Positions 46,972 to 54,177 of a stretch of 55,313 nucleotides of DNA are shown here, piece by piece. The first letter of the stretch is position 1; each line of letters begins with the position of its first letter. The position numbers were made by a program, and so were the translations under genes. The DNA lies in assembly GCA_000585055.1 (NCBI GenBank), contig JEMX01000027.1, positions 1 through 55,313 on the forward strand, in the 5' to 3' direction. This stretch comes from Candidatus Accumulibacter appositus (GTDB lineage Bacteria; Pseudomonadota; Gammaproteobacteria; Burkholderiales; Rhodocyclaceae). The notes under the pieces were generated by a model that saw only the letters and a list, made by a program, of their open reading frames with translations, had not been told where the DNA came from and ran no database searches.

Positions 46972-49701
46972 TCATCGCAGCACTCGCGCGGATCGCGACA
47001 GAGCCCTGCCGCGACGCCGGTAGGCCTTCTCGAGCTCCATCGCCAGGTAGATCGTCAGTCCGACGGCGATGATCGGCAACCAGTCGAAGGCGGCAATCGG
47101 TGCGGTGTGGAACAGGTGGTTGAACAGTGGCAGGTAGGTGAATGCGAGCTGGGCGAGCATCATGGTGCCGATGCCGGCCCAGATCCACGGGTTGCTCAGC
47201 AAGCCGAGGCGGAACATCGACCAGCGCAGCGAACGGCAGTTGAGCAGGTAGAAGGACTGCCCGACGGCAAACACGTTGACCGCGATGGTGCGCGCCTGCT
47301 CTTCACTGGCGCCGCGTAGCAGGGCCCACTCGAACAGCCCGAAGGCGCCGACCAGGAGCATCACGCCGACCATCGCGATACGCAGCGCCAGCTCGCCATT
47401 CACGATCGGCGAGCCGGGCGCGCGTGGCGGACGGTTCATGAGATTCGGTTCCTTCGGTTCGAAGGCCAGCGCCAGCCCGAGGAAGACCGCCGTGGTCATG
47501 TTGATCCACAGCGCCTGCACCGGCAGCACCGGCAGCGGTTGGGCGAGCAGTACCGCGACAACGATCACCAGTCCCTGGCCGGCGTTGGTCGCCAGGATCC
47601 AGGTGATGAACTTGGTCAGATTGTCGAAAACCCCTCGTCCCTCTTCGACGGCGGCGGCGATGGTGGCGAAGTTGTCGTCGGTGAGCACCATGTCCGAGGC
47701 TTCCTTGGCCACCTCGGTACCGGTGATGCCCATCGCCACGCCGATGTCTGCGCGACGCAGGGCGGGTGCGTCATTGACCCCGTCGCCGGTCATCGCCACC
47801 ACCTCGCCACGCGCCTGCAGCGCCTGCACCAGGCGCAGCTTCTGCTCGGGAGTGACGCGTGCAAACACCGCCGTATCGTTCGCCGCGGCGGTCAATTCGC
47901 TGTCCGAAAGCGTGGCCAGTTGCGTGCCGGTCAGCGCCGCCGGAGCAGCGCCCGGACCCGCGCGCTGGTCGAGGCCGATCTGGCCGGCGATGGCGGCGGC
48001 GGTGACGGCATGGTCGCCGGTGATCATCTTCACGCGAATGCCTGCGTCGCGACACGCCGCGACCGCCCTGATCGCTTCCTCGCGTGGCGGGTCGATCATC
48101 CCCTGCAGGCCGACGAAGGTCATTTCCTCGGCCAGGTCCCGATGGCCGAGCGTCTCCTGGTCGCTGCGCGCGGGACGCTGGGCGAAAGCGAGCACGCGCA
48201 GCCCCGCCGCGGCCATTGCGTCGACCTGTGCGAGCACCCCCTCGGGATTCAGCGTCACCGTCTGCGCGGCGGCGTCCAGCGCGCCGCTGCAGCGCGCCAG
48301 CACGCTCTCCACCGAGCCCTTCATGTAGATCATTCGCGACCCGCCGGCATGCAGGCTGGCCATGTACTGATGCTGCGATTCGAAAGGCACCGCATCGAGG
48401 CGCGGCGCGCTGGCCAGGGCCTCCTGTGTATCCAGCCCGACCTTGCGCGCCGCGACCAACAGCGCACCCTCGGTGGGGTCACCCTCGACCTGCCAGCTGC
48501 CATCCTTTTCGCGCAGCAGCGAATCGTTGCAGAGCAGGCCGGCGCGCAGCAGCGCCAGCAACGCCGGATGATTGCCGGGGTCGACGGCCAGCCCGTGCTG
48601 CTGCAGGCTACCCTCGGGGCCGTAACCGACGCCCGTCAGGTCGAAGTGAGCGGCCCCCGCGAAGAGCTTCTGCACGGTCATCTCGTTGCGCGTCAGGGTG
48701 CCGGTCTTGTCCGAACAGATCACGGTCGTGCTACCCAGTGTCTCGACCGCCGGCAGGCGGCGGATGATCGCATGACGTTGCGCCATGCGCCCGACGCCGA
48801 TGGCCAGGGTGATGGTCAGCACCGCCGGCAGGCCCTCCGGGATCATCGCCACGGCCAGTGCGACAGTCGCCATGAACATCGCCACCCAGGATTCGCCATG
48901 CGCAAGTCCGACCACAAAGGTCAAGGCTGCCAGGGCCAGGATGAGGTAGAGCAGGAAATGGCTGAAGCGGCCGACCTGTCGCGTCAGCGGCGTATCGAGC
49001 TGCTGCGTGCTGGCGATCAGACCCGAGATGTTGCCGATCTCGGTACCGTCGCCAATGGCGGTGACCACTCCGGTCGCCGTGCCATAGGTCACCAGGGTCG
49101 AGGTATAGGCCATGTTGCGGCGATCGGCGAGCGCCGCGTCGTGGGCCAGTTCGCCGGCCTGTTTGGCGACCGGAACCGATTCACCGGTCAGGGCGGACTC
49201 GTCGACCTGCAGGTCGCGGACCTGCAGCAGGCGCAGGTCCGCCGGAACCTTGTCGCCAGAAACCAGCATCACCAGATCGCCCGGAACGAGGTCGCGAGCG
49301 TTGATCCGCTGTTTATTCCCGGCGCGCACGACCGTTGCCTCGGTGGTCAGCGCCCGCGACAGCGCAGCAAGGGCGTTCAGGGCCTTGTTTTCCTGGGCGA
49401 AGCCAAGAACGGCGTTGAGCAGGACCACGGCGAAAATCACCGCCGCATCGACATAGCCACCCAGGGCCAGCTTGACCACGATCGCAGCCACCAGGATGTA
49501 CACCAGCGCCTGGTTGAACTGCTGCAAGAAGCGCTGCAAAGGGCTCTTGCCCTGGGCGGGGGTCAGGGCGTTGGCACCGAATCGTTCCTGGCGCCCGGCG
49601 ACTTCGAACTGATCGAGCCCGCCTTCGCGACGGGTATCGAGCAGGTCGATCACCTCGCTTGCCGGCAGATGGTGCCAGTGTTTTTCCAAGAGGTCTTGCA
49701 C
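46972..49701 (-). CDS. P-type cation-transporting ATPase (type II, CtpF/PMA1-like)
   Basis: The start is GTG 49701 with AGGAG eight bases upstream; the frame upstream of it has no ribosome binding site. The product has 909 residues. An N-terminal cation-ATPase domain (HHLPASEVIDLL) leads to the actuator with TGES at 172-175. M4 reads AVAMIPEGLPAVLT. D331 in CSDKTGTLTRNE is phosphorylated, and the hinge reads AMTGDGVNDAPALRRAD. PEGL at 288-291 places it with type II pumps of Ca2+, Na+ or related ions. M6 reads LWINMTTAVFLGLALAFEP without the aspartate of SERCA, and M5 reads TNAGQGLV where relatives usually have a glutamate. The transported ion cannot be assigned. Confidence 0.9.
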   Translation of the reverse strand: MQDLLEKHWHHLPASEVIDLLDTRREGGLDQFEVAGRQERFGANALTPAQGKSPLQRFLQQFNQALVYILVAAIVVKLALGGYVDAAVIFAVVLLNAVLGFAQENKALNALAALSRALTTEATVVRAGNKQRINARDLVPGDLVMLVSGDKVPADLRLLQVRDLQVDESALTGESVPVAKQAGELAHDAALADRRNMAYTSTLVTYGTATGVVTAIGDGTEIGNISGLIASTQQLDTPLTRQVGRFSHFLLYLILALAALTFVVGLAHGESWVAMFMATVALAVAMIPEGLPAVLTITLAIGVGRMAQRHAIIRRLPAVETLGSTTVICSDKTGTLTRNEMTVQKLFAGAAHFDLTGVGYGPEGSLQQHGLAVDPGNHPALLALLRAGLLCNDSLLREKDGSWQVEGDPTEGALLVAARKVGLDTQEALASAPRLDAVPFESQHQYMASLHAGGSRMIYMKGSVESVLARCSGALDAAAQTVTLNPEGVLAQVDAMAAAGLRVLAFAQRPARSDQETLGHRDLAEEMTFVGLQGMIDPPREEAIRAVAACRDAGIRVKMITGDHAVTAAAIAGQIGLDQRAGPGAAPAALTGTQLATLSDSELTAAANDTAVFARVTPEQKLRLVQALQARGEVVAMTGDGVNDAPALRRADIGVAMGITGTEVAKEASDMVLTDDNFATIAAAVEEGRGVFDNLTKFITWILATNAGQGLVIVVAVLLAQPLPVLPVQALWINMTTAVFLGLALAFEPKEPNLMNRPPRAPGSPIVNGELALRIAMVGVMLLVGAFGLFEWALLRGASEEQARTIAVNVFAVGQSFYLLNCRSLRWSMFRLGLLSNPWIWAGIGTMMLAQLAFTYLPLFNHLFHTAPIAAFDWLPIIAVGLTIYLAMELEKAYRRRGRALSRSARVLR

Positions 49702-49813
49702 GGTCTTTGCTCCTGTGCGGTTGTTTTCTCTGTCGCGGGTAAGCGCTGAGCGGCTGGAACCACCGCCACGCCCATCGATGCGGCCATGAGTGAAACCAAC
49801 TCGGGGAATGCTA

Positions 49814-49837
49814 TTGTCTAGGACATAGAATAGACAA
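49814..49837. promoter_or_regulatory. Inverted repeat upstream of the P-type ATPase gene
   Basis: ttgtcta at 49814-49820 and tagacaa at 49831-49837 are perfect reverse complements with a 10-base AT-rich spacer. The site lies about 113 bases before the ATPase start. It could be an operator, or overlap the -35/-10 of the ATPase promoter on the minus strand. Confidence 0.4.
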
Positions 49838-50426
49838 CAAGTTCCGAAGTGTCCAGCGAAATCGGCTGGGCGATGGTCGATCACGTCAGCCTGTCGTCCT
49901 CGGTTGGACCCTCGAAGATTGACAAAACCGCCGTCGTGCCAACGGTTTTCGGCCGATCGCGAGGGGCGCCGGATGGGTGGGATGAAAGTTGCGCAGGAAT
50001 GGATCGTCAGGACGGCGGATCGCGTCGAGGCCTCTCATGATGTGGACAAAGCGACGGCAAAGGGAGGCGGGCGCCGTCCACGGTGTCAGCCATTGGCCGT
50101 CCCCGGTCAGGTCTTTCTTCTTGCCTTGGAGATGGAGACGGCAGGCCGGTATGGGTATGCGGAAACGACTAGGGACCCCGCTTGAAACCTGAGCGAGCAT
50201 TCGCCGTCGCGCGGGTTACGGCCACGAACCGCCGCAGGGAAAGTCCGCCCAAAGCTGTCAGTTGAGCGCTCTTGGCGTAGGCTATCGCCCTGGCTTGCCA
50301 GATGCTGAGCAGCGGTTGAGTGAGCCCGGCGCTCTTGCGGCGGCAGAGAAAGGCGCTTCGTTGGACCTGAGATCCCAGCCGTCGCCTGTCGCCCAAAGCA
50401 ACCCAACCCATACCGGGAGGACACTC
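49838..50426. other. Gene-free gap before the nitronate monooxygenase
   Basis: No convincing gene was found in either strand. Open frames here lack family resemblance and ribosome binding sites. The right end holds GGGAGG at 50415-50420, the ribosome binding site of the next gene. Confidence 0.5.
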
Positions 50427-51473
50427 ATGACCTTGCAGGAACTTCTTGGCGTAGAACTTCCGATCATTCAAGCCCCCATGGCAGGCGTATCGGACAGCGA
50501 ACTTGCCATCGCCGTCTGCAATGCGGGCGGGCTCGGCTCGCTTCCCTGCGCGATACTCAGCCTGGATGCCATGCGCAAGGAGTTGACGCGCATTCGAGAG
50601 CACACAAGCGGTCCGTTCAACGTGAACTTCTTCTGCCATTCCGAACCAGTACCGAGCCCTGCTCGCGAGGCCGCTTGGCGGGCCAGGCTCTCACCTTTCT
50701 TTGAAGAGTTCGGCATTGGCGCCGAGGCACTGACTCCCGGTCCGGGCAGGCTCTCCTTTGGCCGCGAAGTGGCTGACGCATTGGCAGAATTCGAGCCGCC
50801 CGTGGTGAGCTTTCACTTTGGCTTACCGCCCGCCGATGTGTTGGCGAGGGTGCGTCGTTGGGGAGCCAGGATCGTGTCGTCGGCAACGACCGTGGAGGAG
50901 GCGCTCTGGCTTGAAGCAAGAGGCGTTGACGCCATCATTGCTCAAGGGCTCGAGGCGGGCGGCCATCGCGGCATGTTTCTTTCCGATGATCTCAATACCC
51001 AGACCGGGACGTTCGCCTTGGTGCCACAGATCGTGAGGGCTGTGACCGTCCCCGTCGTAGCCGCCGGAGGGATAGCCGACGCCAACGGTGTTTCCGCGGC
51101 CCTGGCGCTCGGCGCTGCGGGCGTTCAAATCGGTACGGCCTATTTGCTTTGTCCGGAAGCCAAGACCAGCACCCTGCACCGCGCGGCCTTGAAGAGCGAG
51201 GCAGCGCGTCTCACCGCGGTCACGAATCTCTTTACCGGCCGGCCTGCACGCGCAATCGTCAATCGCCTGATGCGGGAGTTGGGGCCCATCAATACGATCG
51301 CGCCCGCCTTTCCTCTGGCAGCATCCGCCATTGCTCCGCTGCGGAGCACCGCCGAAAGCCAAGGGAACACCGCCTTTACGCCGCTCTGGGCTGGACAGAA
51401 TGCGTCGGGCTGCAAAGAGCTTCCCGCAGGCTTGCTGACGAGATCATTTGTTGGTTCGTCGGATGAAGCCTGA
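50427..51473 (+). CDS. Nitronate monooxygenase (2-nitropropane dioxygenase family)
   Basis: ATG 50427 follows GGGAGG with a six-base gap, giving 348 residues. The TIM-barrel flavoprotein signatures are clear: LPIIQAPMAGVSDSELA at 11-27, CNAGGLGSL at 31-39, and AQGLEAGGHRG at 172-182, where H180 is the catalytic base. The FMN phosphate-binding strand reads VPVVAAGGIADANGVSAALALGAAGVQIGT. Enzymes of this class oxidise alkyl nitronates such as propionate-3-nitronate using FMN and oxygen; some members have other roles. It stands alone, with gaps on both sides. Confidence 0.92.
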   Translation: MTLQELLGVELPIIQAPMAGVSDSELAIAVCNAGGLGSLPCAILSLDAMRKELTRIREHTSGPFNVNFFCHSEPVPSPAREAAWRARLSPFFEEFGIGAEALTPGPGRLSFGREVADALAEFEPPVVSFHFGLPPADVLARVRRWGARIVSSATTVEEALWLEARGVDAIIAQGLEAGGHRGMFLSDDLNTQTGTFALVPQIVRAVTVPVVAAGGIADANGVSAALALGAAGVQIGTAYLLCPEAKTSTLHRAALKSEAARLTAVTNLFTGRPARAIVNRLMRELGPINTIAPAFPLAASAIAPLRSTAESQGNTAFTPLWAGQNASGCKELPAGLLTRSFVGSSDEA

Positions 51474-51838
51474 CATGAACGTTGCGTGGATGCTGTAAAG
51501 CGCCCCTTCGACCGGGCGCTCTTCCGAAAGCCTCGCGTCGCCTTTGGGGGGTGAAGGGACTGACGGATGCCATTTGTCATCAGGCAGCACCCGGCCAATT
51601 GCCGTCGTTCGATGACTCCGGCAAGCAGCCATCTGAACGGCTGCTGTACTTCGCAAGCTGCCAGAGGGCCAATGCACACAACTCGGCCAAAGCGGCCGTT
51701 GGCGGCACATGCCGCGGACGGCCGGTATTGGCCATTATGAACATCTATCCATAACAGTCAGCAGCAGCCGTTCGCATGACGGCTTCATCCGCAGGCTGAC
51801 CGGCAGGTCTTGGCCGTAACCCGCCCGGCGCCGAATGC
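51474..51838. other. Gene-free gap
   Basis: This 365-base stretch lies between the nitronate monooxygenase and the antitoxin gene. No protein-like frame was recognised. cgcccc/gggcg (51503-51523) forms a small hairpin shortly after the stop and may terminate transcription. Confidence 0.4.
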
Positions 51839-52198
51839 TCAGGCTGCCGTAGCCATGTGCATATTGATATGGATGTCACAAAACGGACAGCGCAAGGCGC
51901 CGGCCTCGGTGCGTTCGATCAGCCCCAATGTAACGAGTTCTGCTGCATCCTCGTGCACACGTTTCACGTCACGCCCAAGACGGCGTGCAAGTTCGCGAAC
52001 CCCGACCGTGCCGCCGTCGTGCTGCAAGGCCTGCACGATGGCCCAGCGTCGTTCGGTCAACCTTCCAAAGAAGGCTGCTGGCGTTTCGAAGTTCAGGGTC
52101 TCTCCCTCATAGGTCGAGGCTGTCGCTGCCTGTCCAGCCTGGCGCAGGGCCGCTCGCCAGTCTGAACCTAGCGTGATTGCCAGTCTGCGTTTGCTCAT
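51839..52198 (-). CDS. tumA: TumA-like antitoxin, HTH DNA-binding protein
   Basis: The 119-residue protein has a winged helix-turn-helix. AAFFGRLTERRWAIVQALQ is followed by VGVRELARRLGRDVKRVHEDAAELVTLGLIER (about 65-96). This matches the HVO_A0114-type regulators found as TumA antitoxins beside TumE toxins. The C-terminus contains CPFCDIHINMH, a possible metal-binding Cys/His cluster that is unusual for the family as I know it. Its ATG overlaps the end of the toxin gene, so the two are co-translated. It should neutralise the toxin and repress the pair. Confidence 0.75.
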   Translation of the reverse strand: MSKRRLAITLGSDWRAALRQAGQAATASTYEGETLNFETPAAFFGRLTERRWAIVQALQHDGGTVGVRELARRLGRDVKRVHEDAAELVTLGLIERTEAGALRCPFCDIHINMHMATAA

Positions 52199-52491
52199 CG
52201 CGTTCTCCGTTTATCCACTTCCCTGATGAAGTCCTCGATCAGCTGATCGATCGTAGAGAAGCGATAGGGAAACTCATTGCCGTCAAGATGGCAGTGATCG
52301 CCCTTGCCTCTCTCGTTGTCAAAGCCGACGACACGGGCTCCATCGACGACATACACGAGCCGGTACTTAAAGCCATGCGCCGTTGGCGGCACGGGTACAG
52401 GCAAGCGCCAAACAATCATCTGAATGATGCTATTGTCTTCGAAGACATCCTTGAATTCAGTAATGAGGGTCGCCTTCATGTTGGCGATCAT
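52195..52491 (-). CDS. tumE: TumE-like toxin (DUF6516)
   Basis: The 98-residue protein reads KYRLVYVVDGARVVGFDNERGKGDHCHLDG, followed by PYRFSTIDQLIEDFIREVDK. The VGYDNERGKGDH-type motif and the F-tail are the marks of the TumE family of toxins, whose chemical activity is not established. ATG 52479 (Met5) is an alternative start; neither has a good ribosome binding site. The toxin comes first and the antitoxin follows with a 4-base overlap, which is the usual TumE-TumA order. Confidence 0.75.
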   Translation of the reverse strand: MIANMKATLITEFKDVFEDNSIIQMIVWRLPVPVPPTAHGFKYRLVYVVDGARVVGFDNERGKGDHCHLDGNEFPYRFSTIDQLIEDFIREVDKRRTR

Positions 52492-52863
52492 GACATCGCC
52501 AGACGTTCGTTGTCAATCTTGACAACACGTAGGCTCGATTACACCTCAGCGTTGAGTGGTGACCATGAACGAATTACCGCTACTCAAACGTCCACGTCGG
52601 TGGACGGAAGAACGGCAGTTCATGGCCGGGAGGGTCAGTAGGCGGCCGTTGGCCTCAACAACGTTTTTGGCAACGGCAACTTTGGACCGCGACGCTCACA
52701 GGGTGGTCCCGGCCATGAGCGGTCATCGATAGCCAACGGAAAGTGCTTCTCTGAGCGGCAGGTCTCGGTTCACGAAGCCGCCCTCCGCAACCTGCAGGCG
52801 CGATTGCGGAGGGCGCTGTATGGGCACACAGTCTCTCGTCACGATCACCCGATCCGGACTGCT
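52492..52863. other. Gap between TumE and the IS91 remnant
   Basis: No supported gene. A possible 55-residue frame from ATG 52564 (MNELPLLKRPRRWTEERQF) has no recognised relative. The right half holds a 12-bp inverted repeat at 52779-52815 that may belong to the IS91 element. Confidence 0.4.
52779..52815. repeat. 12-bp perfect inverted repeat, possible IS91 terminal hairpin
   Basis: cgccctccgcaa at 52779-52790 pairs perfectly with ttgcggagggcg at 52804-52815 over a 13-base loop. It lies about 50 bases before the transposase remnant. IS91 elements move by rolling-circle transfer and carry GC-rich hairpins near their ends, so it may be the old terminal site. Confidence 0.45.
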
Positions 52864-53751
52864 ATGCCTGCCACCGCCGCCTGCGCCTCACCACGCAGTG
52901 CCGTCTGCCGCCTTTGCCAACCCGAGCGCACACTGCTCTATCGCACCGTGCAAACGCACCTGGCGACCTGGCTGACGCTTCGAGATGACGGGTTCGGGGG
53001 AGGCGCTCCGGCGGTAACCAAGCGGGAATTCCGGCGCTATCTCGACTGCGGCATCCTCGCCCACGGCTTTGCCGGCGCCCGTGGTACCGAGTGCGGCCAC
53101 GATCTTCTCGTTGCCTACTCCGGCAAGTGCCGCGGTGTCTGCCCATCCTGCACCACCCGCTGCATGGTGGAGACCGCCGCCGATCTGGCCGCTCATGTCA
53201 TCCCGCGCCTGCCGGTGCCGCCCGGGGTGCGGTCTTTCATCCGGCCGCCGCGGTTGATTCGCCAGCGATTGGAGCGGTTCAGGTGTCCGTGTGCCGACGA
53301 CAGCTTCGGGCGACCAAACGGCTACGTCGGGGTACTGGCACCGAACTTGCCACTACGGGTAGCAGTCACTTCGCTGGCGCAGCCGGCCGGTGAAGGCACC
53401 CCCCCGGTTGCTGCCAATTCCACCGGGCACACCGGGCCAATCGCGCCACTCGCCGCACCGACCGACGAACCGCCGCATCACAAAGTGGCGCGCTACGCAT
53501 GGGCGCTGCTGCGGGCGCGTATCTACGAGGTGTTGCCGCTGGGGTGCCCGCATTGGGCGGCTAGATGCGGATCATCGCCTTCATCGCCGAGGCGGTGGTG
53601 ATCCGACAGATTCTCGATCACCTGGGCGAACCGACATCGCGGCCTCGCTTGCTACCCGCACGCGGGTCACCGCTGTGGGAGATCGCGGGCGTCGAGCCGG
53701 ACTAGAGCGATCCGCAGGCGCAACCAGTTCGATCAGCGCATCGCGTGGTAG
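52864..53751 (+). pseudogene. IS91 family transposase, broken
   Basis: The first frame reads RTLLYRTVQTHLATWL, then YLDCGILAHGFAGARGTECG and CRGVCPSCTTRCMVETAADL, the Cys-rich zinc-binding N-terminus of IS91 transposases. The catalytic middle, including the Y2 tyrosines, is deleted after PPGVRSFIRPPR. Sequence resumes at YVGVLAPNLPLRVAVTSLA and RYAWALLRARIYEVLPL in the same frame. A lesion near 53560 shifts the frame, and MRIIAFIAEAVVIRQILDHL continues to a stop at 53703. The family's end (NQFDQRIAW and stop) is in a third frame at 53722-53751. The element can no longer move itself. Confidence 0.85.
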
Positions 53752-53922
53752 GGCAACAGACGAACAGACTCGCTCGTCGCGGGCGACTCGACTCGTACCT
53801 GAGGCCACCCGAACGACAAACTTCCGCCGCCAAGGTGACCTCAGGCACTGACAATGGACATGCAGGTGCGGGCTTTCCCTCAACGCTCACCAAAACGGAC
53901 CCTTTTTTGCTCAGGAAATTGA

Positions 53923-53950
53923 CCCACTGTTGGCGCGCGCCAACAGTGGG
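53923..53950. repeat. Perfect 28-bp palindrome
   Basis: The arm cccactgttggcgc at 53923-53936 is followed directly by its exact reverse complement gcgccaacagtggg at 53937-53950 with no spacer. The left arm overlaps the inverted end of the surrounding element. Confidence 0.9.
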
Positions 53951-53956
53951 ATTTAG

Positions 53957-54084
53957 TTGCCTCGGAGCGGGGTCAAGGGCGGGCTGCGCTTCTTGCAGCC
54001 CGGCGCAGCACACCCTTGACGCCGTGGAGAGGCAAATACGCTCGGGAATGGCTGTGTGTGCGGCACTTTCGCGCACACAGCCAT
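53957..54084. other. Nested inverted repeats, possible structured RNA or DNA
   Basis: Three inverted repeats are nested: ttgcctc (53957-53963) with gaggcaa (54029-54035), gtcaaggg (53972-53979) with cccttgac (54013-54020), and cgggctgc (53980-53987) with gcagcccg (53995-54002) over the loop gcttctt. A separate 11-bp stem follows: atggctgtgtg (54048-54058) with cacacagccat (54074-54084). The stacking of three arms around one axis could fold as an RNA or as a cruciform in single-stranded DNA. No known RNA family was recognised. Confidence 0.4.
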
Positions 54085-54177
54085 GACGACTAGGTGGGTC
54101 CGGTTTGGCGAGCAAAAGTGGGTCAATTCCAAGGAGCGTCAAGGGGCTTTCAGGTTTCTTCAGCCTCAATTTCAAGA

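Larger units (their letters stand above)
53914..54130. mobile_element. MITE-like element or IS21 remnant with inverted ends
   Basis: ggaaattgacccact at 53914-53928 and agtgggtcaattcc at 54117-54130 form inverted ends that match over 14 bases with one indel. Beside them are further diverged copies of a ggaccc/gggtcc box (53897-53903 and 54096-54102) and gctc/gagc boxes, a pattern of multiple terminal repeats as in IS21 family elements (TGACCCACT ends). The 217-bp interior has no coding frame but contains a 28-bp palindrome and nested hairpins. No target duplication was found. Confidence 0.45.

Noticed and set aside
47539..49749. 736-codon plus-strand open frame opposite the P-type ATPase
   Set aside because: Antisense shadow; no ribosome binding site or domain.
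50169..50639. 156-codon minus-strand frame overlapping the nitronate monooxygenase start
   Set aside because: It overlaps a strongly supported gene on the other strand and has no recognised family or ribosome binding site.
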